Positions 50,213 through 57,756 of a stretch of 59,005 nt of DNA are shown in pieces; position 1 is the first letter of the stretch; each line of letters opens with the position of its first letter. The stretch comes from JBKBMT01 sp046295655 (GTDB taxonomy: Bacteria > Pseudomonadota > Alphaproteobacteria > Rhodobacterales > Rhodobacteraceae), in contig JBKBMT010000007.1 in NCBI GenBank assembly GCA_046295655.1, positions 1 to 59,005 of the forward strand. The letters run 5' to 3'. Position numbers and translations under genes: made by a program. A model generated the notes under the pieces. The model was not told where the DNA came from. It searched no databases and worked only from the letters and a program-made list of their open reading frames with translations.

Positions 50213-51607
50213 ATGACCATGCCCCTGCAGCCTGCCGCGCCGGAACTGCCCAGCAACTGGATCGCCCTGCGCACGCTCGTTCTGGTGCGCTGGGTCGCGA
50301 TCGCCGGGCAGACCGCGGCACTCCTGATGGCCGACATCGCGCTGGGCATCGGCGTGCCGCTTGGCCCGGCGCTGGCGGTCATCGGGGCCTCGGTGATTGC
50401 GAACCTGCTGGCGATGTTCCTGGGGCCGCTGTCGCGGCGGCTGACAGACCGCGAGGCGGTGCTGATTCTGCTGTTCGACCTTGGACAGCTGGCACTGCTT
50501 CTTGGCCTGACCGGGGGGCTCCACAATCCCTTCGCGCTGCTCATCGTCGCGCCGGCGACGATCGCGGCCACGGCGCTCAGCCTGCGCAGCACCTTGCTCA
50601 TGGGCGCGGCAACGCTGGTTCTGGTCACCGCGCTGTCGCTGTGGCACCTGCCGCTCAGGACCAAGAGCGGCGGCGTGCTGCAGGTGCCGCCGATCTTCCT
50701 GTTCGGTTTCTGGCTGGCCATCGTCATCGGGGTCGGGTTCCTTGCGATCTACGCGCGCCGGGTCTCGACCGAGATGCGGGGGATGGCCGAGGCCTTGCTG
50801 GCGACGCAGATGGCACTTGCGCGCGAACAGAAGCTCACCGACCTCGGCGGTGTCGTCGCCGCGGCCGCGCACGAACTGGGAACGCCGCTGGCTACGATCA
50901 AGCTGGTCAGCACCGAACTGATAGAGGAGGCGGAGGCAGGGGCGGATCCGGCGCGCCTGTGCGAGGATCTCGCGCTGATCCGCGACCAGGCGGACCGCTG
51001 CCGCGACATACTGCGCTCGATGGGCCGGGCCGGAAAGGACGATCTGCAGGTCCGGCAGGCGCCGCTCGGAGAGGTGCTTCGCGAGGCGGCAGAGCCGCAT
51101 GGCGACCGCGGCAAGATCCTGATCCAGGACCTGCAACCGGGCGAGGGCGGCGATCCCAGACAACCGCAGATCCTGCGCAGCCCGGAGGTGATCCACGGGT
51201 TGCGGAACCTGATCCAGAATGCGGTGGATTTCGCCGAGAGCACGGTCTGGATCGATGCCGTCTGGACCGCAGAGCGGATCACCGTGCGCATCATCGACGA
51301 CGGGCCGGGGTTTCCCGGCGGGCTGCTGGGCCGGATCGGCGACCCGTTTCTGCGCAGCCGCCCGGGTGGCGAGCCCGACACGGCCAGACCGGGTTACGAG
51401 GGTATGGGCCTTGGCCTGTTCATCGCCAAGACCCTGCTCGAACGCACGGGCGCAGAACTGAACTTCGCCAACGGCTCCGATCCGTTCCTTTCGGGCGCGG
51501 AACGGCCCGCCCGCTGCGGAGCCATTGTCGAGATCGTCTGGCCGACCCGAACGCTGACGGTGGATGCCGGGGCGCGGCTGGGCGACAACCGCCCGAACCT
51601 TCCCTGA
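50213..51607 (+). CDS. regB: Redox sensor histidine kinase RegB/PrrB/ActS
   Basis: Membrane histidine kinase that phosphorylates RegA when the quinone pool is reduced. The 464-residue product has six transmembrane helices (about 25-180) with the quinone-binding motif GGLHNPF. The H-box AAAAHELGTPLATI has phospho-accepting His220, and the redox-active Cys263 (ADRCRDILRSMG) is equivalent to R. capsulatus Cys265. The kinase ATPase domain has NLIQNAVDFA (N-box), DDGPGF and GMGLGLFIAKTLLER. It diverges from senC-regA over 88 nt, where control elements should lie, though none is obvious by eye. The PAS-protein gene follows 117 nt downstream. Confidence 0.96.
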   Translation: MTMPLQPAAPELPSNWIALRTLVLVRWVAIAGQTAALLMADIALGIGVPLGPALAVIGASVIANLLAMFLGPLSRRLTDREAVLILLFDLGQLALLLGLTGGLHNPFALLIVAPATIAATALSLRSTLLMGAATLVLVTALSLWHLPLRTKSGGVLQVPPIFLFGFWLAIVIGVGFLAIYARRVSTEMRGMAEALLATQMALAREQKLTDLGGVVAAAAHELGTPLATIKLVSTELIEEAEAGADPARLCEDLALIRDQADRCRDILRSMGRAGKDDLQVRQAPLGEVLREAAEPHGDRGKILIQDLQPGEGGDPRQPQILRSPEVIHGLRNLIQNAVDFAESTVWIDAVWTAERITVRIIDDGPGFPGGLLGRIGDPFLRSRPGGEPDTARPGYEGMGLGLFIAKTLLERTGAELNFANGSDPFLSGAERPARCGAIVEIVWPTRTLTVDAGARLGDNRPNLP

Positions 51608-51724
51608 CCAGACTCCGGCCCGAATGTCACGATGGCCGCATTCCGCGGCGGCATTAACCGGCTGTTAACCCCGGGGGCGAAAGCCTCGGCGCCTGAACGG
51701 TGCAGAATCCTTCGGGGGCGCAGC

Positions 51725-53290
51725 TTGGATCAATCGGTTCTGGTCTGGATTGCCGGTGCCTCCCTTCTGGCCGCGCTCGTCGCGATCCTGGTGCTGGGCT
51801 TCGGGCGACCGGCGCGCCGTTCGCGGTCACCGATCTTCGACGATGGCCAGACAGGCGTCCGGTTCCTGTTCGACGGGGACGCGATGGTCGATGCGACGGA
51901 CGAGGCACGGCAGCTTCTCTCGGGGATCCGGTTGCCGGGCTCGGCGTGGATCCGGTTTCTGTCCTTCGCCGTGCCCCGGTTTCCGGGCATCGAGACACAG
52001 TTCTCGACCCTTGCGGAAACGGGGCGTTTCCTGCGCACCTCGGACGGGCCGCACCCGCTGACCCTGCTTGCCGAGTGGCGCGGCGGCTTGCGCCGGATCA
52101 CGCTGGCCGACGCGCATGCGGAGGGCGAGCTCGCGGTGGTCGATCCGCTGATCCAGCGCGCCCAGGACGAAGAGCTTGCCACGCTGCGCAACCTTGCGGA
52201 CACGGTCCCCATCCCGTTGTGGCAGAAGGCCGCCACCGGCGAGGTGGTCTGGGCCAACCCGGCCTATGTGGATCTGGCTTGCAGACCCGGACCGGACGGT
52301 GACGCAGGTCCGCTGTGGCCGCTGCCGGTCCTGTTCGAGTCCGACGGCGGACCGGGAAGCCGGTGCGCCCTGCCTGCCGGTCCCGACGGCGGGGTGCGCT
52401 GGTTCGTTCCGACCGAGGCGGAGGGCGCGACCGGAACCGTCGGCTGTGCTTTTCCGGTCGATGCCGCAGTGCAAGCCGAAGAGGCATTGCGCAGCTTCGT
52501 GCAGACGCTGACCAAGACCTTCGCACAGCTTCCGATCGGGCTGGCCATCTTCGACCGGAGCCGCCGCCTGCAACTGTTCAACCCCGCGCTGACGGATCTT
52601 ACCGGCCTGCCGGTCGATTTCCTGTCGGCCCGGCCCAGCTTCTTCGCCTTTCTCGATGCGATGCGCGACCGGCGCATGATCCCCGAGCCGAAGAACTACA
52701 AGTCCTGGCGGGCACAGATGGCGGCGATGGAAAGGACGGCCGCGGCCGGACAGTTCGAGGAGACATGGTCGCTGCCGGGCGGGCTGACCTATCGGGTGTT
52801 CGGCCGGCCGCACCCCGAGGGCGCGCTGGCGCTGCTGTTTCAGGACATCACCGACGAGATCCTGCGGGTGCGCGGGTTCCGGGCCGATCTCGAACTGGGT
52901 CAGGCGGTGATCGATGCGCTGGACGAGGCCGTTGCCGTGTTCTCGCCTGCGGGACACATGGTGATGTCGAACACCGCCTATTCGGCGCTGTGGAACCACG
53001 ACCCGGCGGGACATGCCGGCGATGCCCGCGTGGGCGGGATCGTCGCGGTCTGGAAGGCGGGCAGCGCCCCCGATCCGCTGTGGCAGGAGGCGGAGGCGTT
53101 CATCACCCGAAGCGGACCGCGGCGCGCCTGGGCTGCTGCGGCGCGGCTGAACGACGGGCGGGCGCTGAACTGCCGCTTCGTCCCGCTGGCGGGCGGTGCG
53201 ACGCTGGCGTGTTTCGCACCGGTCCGTCCCGGACAGGCGGTCGCCGATGCAGCCCCGGCCCGGGCCGACGCCGGCAGCCCGGCGGCCTGA
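51725..53290 (+). CDS. Membrane-anchored PAS-domain protein without output domain
   Basis: A 521-residue protein starting probably at TTG (51725) with GGGGGC ahead, since the transmembrane helix (about residues 4-24, SVLVWIAGASLLAALVAIL) begins at once and no ATG fits. Three PAS-like segments follow: one near NLADTVPIPLWQKAATGEVV (about 155), one near LPIGLAIFDRSRRLQLFNPA (about 275), and one near IDALDEAVAVFSPAGHMVMS (about 400). No histidine kinase, GGDEF or other output domain is seen. Co-orientation with regB suggests it may modulate that sensor, but this is inference. The end is Ala/Pro-rich; it converges with the SelD-fusion gene (16 nt). Confidence 0.8.
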   Translation: MDQSVLVWIAGASLLAALVAILVLGFGRPARRSRSPIFDDGQTGVRFLFDGDAMVDATDEARQLLSGIRLPGSAWIRFLSFAVPRFPGIETQFSTLAETGRFLRTSDGPHPLTLLAEWRGGLRRITLADAHAEGELAVVDPLIQRAQDEELATLRNLADTVPIPLWQKAATGEVVWANPAYVDLACRPGPDGDAGPLWPLPVLFESDGGPGSRCALPAGPDGGVRWFVPTEAEGATGTVGCAFPVDAAVQAEEALRSFVQTLTKTFAQLPIGLAIFDRSRRLQLFNPALTDLTGLPVDFLSARPSFFAFLDAMRDRRMIPEPKNYKSWRAQMAAMERTAAAGQFEETWSLPGGLTYRVFGRPHPEGALALLFQDITDEILRVRGFRADLELGQAVIDALDEAVAVFSPAGHMVMSNTAYSALWNHDPAGHAGDARVGGIVAVWKAGSAPDPLWQEAEAFITRSGPRRAWAAAARLNDGRALNCRFVPLAGGATLACFAPVRPGQAVADAAPARADAGSPAA

Positions 53291-53306
53291 CCGCAGGCTG
53301 CCCGCC

Positions 53307-55517
53307 TCATGTCGCGGCGGACCTGACGGCAATCCGGCCGGCGGCCGCGGTCACGGTTCCGATGATCGCCGCTTCGGCCAGGCCGGTTTCCCGGATCGCG
53401 GCAAGCAGATCGTCGGCCTCCGCGGACGGGACAGCGGCCAGCAACCCGCCTGCGGTCTGGGGGTCGAACAGGACGGCGGGCGCGGCGGACGGATCGTCGA
53501 AACGGGCGGCGTGATCGCGCCGGTTCGCCGGGGCCAGGACCGATTCGTGTCCTGCGGCCGCCAGCGCCGCGGCACCCGGGTAGACCGGCAGCCGATCCAG
53601 CCAGACCTCGGCCCCGCCCCCCGAGGCCGCGCAGATGTTGCCAAGATGCCCGGCAAGCCCGAACCCGGTGACATCCGTCATCGCCCGGGCCCGTGCCGCA
53701 AGAATGCGCGCCGCCGCCTGCTGCGGCACCGCCATGGCCGAGAGCAGGTTCGAGACGACGCTGCCCCCGGCCGCGCCGCGCATCGCGGCGGCAAGGACGA
53801 TCCCGGTGCCGAGCGGCTTGGTCAGGATCAGCGCGTCACCCGGACCCGCACCCGCGAGCCCGATCACGCGGCCGTCAGCGACAAGGCCGGTGACAGCGAA
53901 GCCGATCGTCATCTCCGCACCCATGGTGGTATGCCCACCCACGACCTCGGCTCCGGCCGCACGGAATACCTCGGATGCGGCGGACATGATCTCGGCCAGC
54001 GTCCGCTCCTGCAACGGTTCGGACATCCGCGGCAGGACGATGCTGGCCAGCGCGGCTTGCGGTGCGGCGCCCATGGCCCATACATCGCCCAGGGCATGAA
54101 CGGCGGCGATCCGGGTCATCAGCCACGGATCTTCGGTCAACGCCCGCAGGTGATCCACCGTGATGACCTGCCGCGCGCCGCCGATGTCGAGCACGGCCGC
54201 ATCGTCGCCCGGCCGCGACACCACGTCGGCCCGTCGCGGCGGCGGCAGACCGTCGAGGACACGGGCCAGGACCCCGCCGCCGACCTTCGAACCGCAGCCC
54301 GCGCAGAACGGGCGGTCAAGCCCGGCGGCGGCGTCCGCGGCGGCCGCGGCCGGTCGGGCTGGTGCCGGCATCGGGGGAAGGGCGCGGAAACGGTCCATGA
54401 ACCGCCGATCGATGCGGTCCTTCAGCCGCCAGATCCGGGCGCCGGACAGGACCAGGCCGAATTTCTCGCCCACCGCGGCGCGGCGGCCGGTCGAGATCAG
54501 CTTCAGATAGTCGCGCTGCGGACGGAACGGGATCATTCCCGCCCCCGACTCCGCAAGGGCAATGCGGAGGTTGCGGTCGAGGATGGGCGCGGCGCGCACC
54601 GCAAAGACCCCGGCCTTGGGGCGCGGGGCGTGGACGAGGCTGGCACAGTCGCCGACCGCGAAGATGCGTGCATCGGTTTCGGATTGCAGCGTTGGCCCGA
54701 CCCTGACGAAGCCACGATCCAGCGCAAGCCCGGTGTCGGCCAGCCAGGGATGCGGGGTTGCCCCGGCCGCCCCGGCGACAAAGCGGGCCGGGACCGTGCG
54801 GCCATCGGCAAGCTCCAGCCCCGCGGCCGTGATACGTCGGGTCTCGGCCCCGGCGAGAACTTCGATACCGGCGCTCGCAAGCTGCCACGCCAGGCGCCGC
54901 GCCGCGCGTTCGCCGAGATCACGCAGAATGCGCGGGCCGTTCTCGACGAGCCGGACCTCGGGCCGGGCTCCGACGCTGCGCAGCCGCCAGGCCATCGCAA
55001 GCGCCAGTTCGACGCCGGCCACCCCGCCACCGATGACCGCGACCGTCGGGGCCATCCGCGCGGTCCGAACGGCCTCGACGAAGGTGGCCCAGGAATCCGC
55101 GAACGGCCCGAGCGGCTTGGCCGCATGCGCATGTGTCTCGAAGCCCGGAAGCTGTGGCATGCCGGCAGTGATCCCCACGTCCAGCGACAGCACGTCATAG
55201 CCGACCGGCGGACGACCGGAGACCGTGACCAGCCGGGCTTTGCGGTCGATCGCTGTTGCGCTGCCCCTGACGAACCGGGCACCGGCGCGCAGGCACAGGG
55301 CGACAAGGTCGATCTCCAGCGCTTCGCGCGGGTAGTGGCCGGCCACATGTCCCGGCAGCATCCCGGTATAGGGCGCGGTCGGATCGGGGTTGATCAGCGT
55401 CAACCGCGCACCCACCATCGGCCGCATGATCCACCGCAGAAGCACCAGCGCATGCGCATGACCCCCGCCGACAAGCACGAGATCGCGGGTCAGCGGCAGG
55501 TCGGCCGGGCTGTGCAT
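53307..55517 (-). CDS. selD: Fused pyridine-nucleotide oxidoreductase - selenophosphate synthase
   Basis: A 736-residue two-part protein. Residues about 10-370 form an FAD/NAD(P) oxidoreductase of the NDH-2-like type: LVLVGGGHAHALVLLRW (FAD), VAVIGGGVAGVELALAMAWR (NAD) and ARIFAVGDCASL. Residues about 400-736 are selenophosphate synthase (SelD), making selenophosphate from selenide and ATP. The N-terminal CAGCGSK keeps the catalytic Cys408 and Lys411; the E. coli Cys19 position is Ser. GDDAAVLDIGG, GGHTTMGAEM and DVTGFGLAGHLGN are intact. Such fusions are known in several bacteria; the oxidoreductase half may supply or handle reduced selenium (inference). Start at 55517 has AAGGGAG upstream. 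Confidence 0.92.
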   Translation of the reverse strand: MHSPADLPLTRDLVLVGGGHAHALVLLRWIMRPMVGARLTLINPDPTAPYTGMLPGHVAGHYPREALEIDLVALCLRAGARFVRGSATAIDRKARLVTVSGRPPVGYDVLSLDVGITAGMPQLPGFETHAHAAKPLGPFADSWATFVEAVRTARMAPTVAVIGGGVAGVELALAMAWRLRSVGARPEVRLVENGPRILRDLGERAARRLAWQLASAGIEVLAGAETRRITAAGLELADGRTVPARFVAGAAGATPHPWLADTGLALDRGFVRVGPTLQSETDARIFAVGDCASLVHAPRPKAGVFAVRAAPILDRNLRIALAESGAGMIPFRPQRDYLKLISTGRRAAVGEKFGLVLSGARIWRLKDRIDRRFMDRFRALPPMPAPARPAAAAADAAAGLDRPFCAGCGSKVGGGVLARVLDGLPPPRRADVVSRPGDDAAVLDIGGARQVITVDHLRALTEDPWLMTRIAAVHALGDVWAMGAAPQAALASIVLPRMSEPLQERTLAEIMSAASEVFRAAGAEVVGGHTTMGAEMTIGFAVTGLVADGRVIGLAGAGPGDALILTKPLGTGIVLAAAMRGAAGGSVVSNLLSAMAVPQQAAARILAARARAMTDVTGFGLAGHLGNICAASGGGAEVWLDRLPVYPGAAALAAAGHESVLAPANRRDHAARFDDPSAAPAVLFDPQTAGGLLAAVPSAEADDLLAAIRETGLAEAAIIGTVTAAAGRIAVRSAAT

Positions 55518-55672
55518 GGACGGTGCGCTCCCTTGACGGCGGCGGTTCGGGTCGGGGCCAGCTTTGCACCGCGCATCCGGCGCGTGCCAGCCCCGCGATT
55601 GCCCGGATGCGGCATCGGTTGCATTGCCCGGCGGCACCGGGCTAGATCGTCGGGCAACGCAAGGCCCTGGCC

Positions 55673-56578
55673 ATGAAACACCCGATCAGGAAGGCGGTCT
55701 TTCCCGTGGCGGGTCTCGGGACACGGTTCCTGCCGGCCACGAAGTCGATCCCGAAGGAGATCATGACCCTCGTGGACCGGCCGCTGATCCAGTATGCCAT
55801 CGACGAGGCGCGGGCGGCCGGCATTCAGGAATTCATCTTCGTCACCTCGCGCGGCAAGGGCGCGCTGGAGGACTATTTCGACCAGTCGCCCGAACTCGAG
55901 AGCAAGCTGCGCAGGTCCGGCAAGACCGAGCTTCTGGAAGCCCTGCGCGCAACGAACATGGAATCGGGCGCCATCGCCTATCTCAGGCAGAACCGCCCGC
56001 GGGGGCTCGGTCACGCGGTCTGGTGCGCGCGTCGGCTGATCGGACAGGAACCCTTCGCCGTCATCCTGACCGACGACGTGATCGCGGCCGAGAAGCCCTG
56101 CCTTCAGCAGATGGTCGAGGTTCATGCCGAAACCGGGGGCAACATCGTGGCGGCGATGGAAGTGCCCGCCGACCGGACCGCGGCCTACGGAATCCTCGAC
56201 CCCGATCCCGCCGGCGGGCCCGGCGCGGTGGTGCCGTTGCGCGGGATGGTCGAAAAGCCCGACCCCGGCGAAGCGCCTTCGAACCTCGCCGCCATCGGGC
56301 GCTACATCCTTCTGCCGTCGATCCTTCGAAAGCTCGGCCGCAAGAAGACGGGGATCGGCGGCGAGATCCAGTTGACCGACGCGCTCGCGGCCGAGATCGC
56401 CGAGGGTGGGCGGGTGTTCGGCTATCGCTTCCGCGGCGAGAGGTTCGACTGCGGCTCGAAAGGCGGGTTCCTGCAGGCAACCGTCGCCTTCGGGCTTGCG
56501 CGGCCCGATCTGACAGCGGAACTCATCGAGTTCATCGAACAGGCCGTGGCGGGGCTCGATCCCGACGGCCGGAGCTGA
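55673..56578 (+). CDS. galU: UTP--glucose-1-phosphate uridylyltransferase
   Basis: Makes UDP-glucose for exopolysaccharide, lipopolysaccharide and glucan synthesis. The 301-residue product has the nucleotide-binding motif GLGTRFLPATKSIPKEI at the N-terminus, AIDEARAAGIQEFIFV, the VILTDDVIA site and GAVVPLRGMVEKPDPGEAPS with the catalytic Lys region. Length and motifs are standard. It is followed 10 nt later by galE, so both enzymes of UDP-glucose/UDP-galactose supply are made together. It is divergent from the SelD fusion. Confidence 0.95.
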   Translation: MKHPIRKAVFPVAGLGTRFLPATKSIPKEIMTLVDRPLIQYAIDEARAAGIQEFIFVTSRGKGALEDYFDQSPELESKLRRSGKTELLEALRATNMESGAIAYLRQNRPRGLGHAVWCARRLIGQEPFAVILTDDVIAAEKPCLQQMVEVHAETGGNIVAAMEVPADRTAAYGILDPDPAGGPGAVVPLRGMVEKPDPGEAPSNLAAIGRYILLPSILRKLGRKKTGIGGEIQLTDALAAEIAEGGRVFGYRFRGERFDCGSKGGFLQATVAFGLARPDLTAELIEFIEQAVAGLDPDGRS

Positions 56579-56588
56579 CGGGCGGAGC

Positions 56589-57578
56589 ATGACGAAGGCC
56601 GTTCTTGTCACCGGTGGCGCGGGCTATATCGGCTCGCATGCCTGCAAGCTTCTCAAGGCCGCAGGATTTCTGCCCGTGACCTACGACAGTCTGGTGACCG
56701 GCTGGACCGAGGCGGTCCGGTTCGGCCCGCTGGAACGGGGCGACCTGCTGGAGCGCGACCGGCTGGATGCGGTGTTCGCCCGATGGCAGCCGGTCGCGGT
56801 GGTGCATTTCGCCGCCCTGACCCAGGTCGGGGAATCGATGGCCGAACCGGGTCGCTACTGGCGCAACAACCTGTGCGGGTCGCTGAACCTCGTCGAGGCC
56901 GCGGTGGCGGCGGGGGTCGACAACTTCGTGTTCTCCTCGACCTGCGCGGTGCATGGCGACCAGGACGGGGTGCTTCTGGACGAGGACAGCCCGCTGGCGC
57001 CGCTGAACGCCTATGCCGGATCGAAACGCGCGGTCGAGGATGTGCTGCGGGATTTCGGTGCGCGGCATGGGGTCCGGTCGGTGATCTTCCGCTATTTCAA
57101 CGTGGCCGGCGCCGATCCGGAGGCCGATATCGGAGAGTTCCATCGTCCCGAGACGCATCTGGTCCCGCTGCTTCTCGATGCGATCGCAGGGCGACGTCCG
57201 GCCCTGACCCTGCACGGCACCGATTACCCGACCGCCGACGGAACCTGCGTGCGCGACTATGTGCATGTGCTGGATCTGGTCGAGGCGCATCTCGCCGGGC
57301 TCGACCTGCTGATGTCGGGCGGCGCAAGTCGGGTGTTCAGCCTGGGCACCGGAACCGGCTTTTCGGTGCGCGAGGTGATCGACGCCGCTGCCGCCGTCAC
57401 CAATGCGCCGGTGCCCGTGGTCGAAGGCCCGCGACGAGCGGGCGATGCCGTCCGGCTCGTCTGCGGCAGCGACCGCGCCCGGCGCGAACTGGGCTGGACC
57501 CCGCGCCGTTCGGCGATGCGCGAGATGATCGCGGACGCCTGGCGCTGGCACCAGACCGGCGGCTATCGGGCCGACTGA
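56589..57578 (+). CDS. galE: UDP-glucose 4-epimerase
   Basis: NAD-dependent extended SDR interconverting UDP-glucose and UDP-galactose. The 329-residue product has GGAGYIGSHACKLL (NAD), HFAALTQVGESM, the catalytic Ser in VFSSTCAVHGD and the YxxxK in YAGSKRAVE. Substrate-domain segments are FRYFNVAGADPEADIGE and DYPTADGTCVRDYVHVLDLV. All features fit GalE. It shares an operon with galU. A GCGGATC-AAT-GATCCGC hairpin lies 57 nt after its stop. Confidence 0.94.
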   Translation: MTKAVLVTGGAGYIGSHACKLLKAAGFLPVTYDSLVTGWTEAVRFGPLERGDLLERDRLDAVFARWQPVAVVHFAALTQVGESMAEPGRYWRNNLCGSLNLVEAAVAAGVDNFVFSSTCAVHGDQDGVLLDEDSPLAPLNAYAGSKRAVEDVLRDFGARHGVRSVIFRYFNVAGADPEADIGEFHRPETHLVPLLLDAIAGRRPALTLHGTDYPTADGTCVRDYVHVLDLVEAHLAGLDLLMSGGASRVFSLGTGTGFSVREVIDAAAAVTNAPVPVVEGPRRAGDAVRLVCGSDRARRELGWTPRRSAMREMIADAWRWHQTGGYRAD

Positions 57579-57635
57579 ACCGGACCCGGCAACAATCCGC
57601 GGGAACTGTCCACAATCTACAGCGGAAACCTGCCC

Positions 57636-57652
57636 GCGGATCAATGATCCGC
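57636..57652. other. Perfect 7-bp inverted repeat downstream of galE
   Basis: GCGGATC (57636-57642) and GATCCGC (57646-57652) with a 3-nt AAT loop, in the 178-nt gap between galE and the RTX gene. No T-run follows. It may be a galE 3' end or an operator for the RTX gene. Nothing else was recognised in this gap. Confidence 0.4.
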
Positions 57653-57756
57653 CATCCGGGCTCCCGATTGTGGTCGCAATTGGCCTGTCTGCTTGGGAAT
57701 AGCACGGACCAAATGGCCGTTGGGACACCAGGCGAAGGCAGGCGCGGGGCAGCTTC

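Noticed and set aside
48925..51657. Plus-strand open frame of about 910 codons across regA, senC and regB
   Set aside because: It is antisense to regA and senC and out of frame with regB, with no domain.
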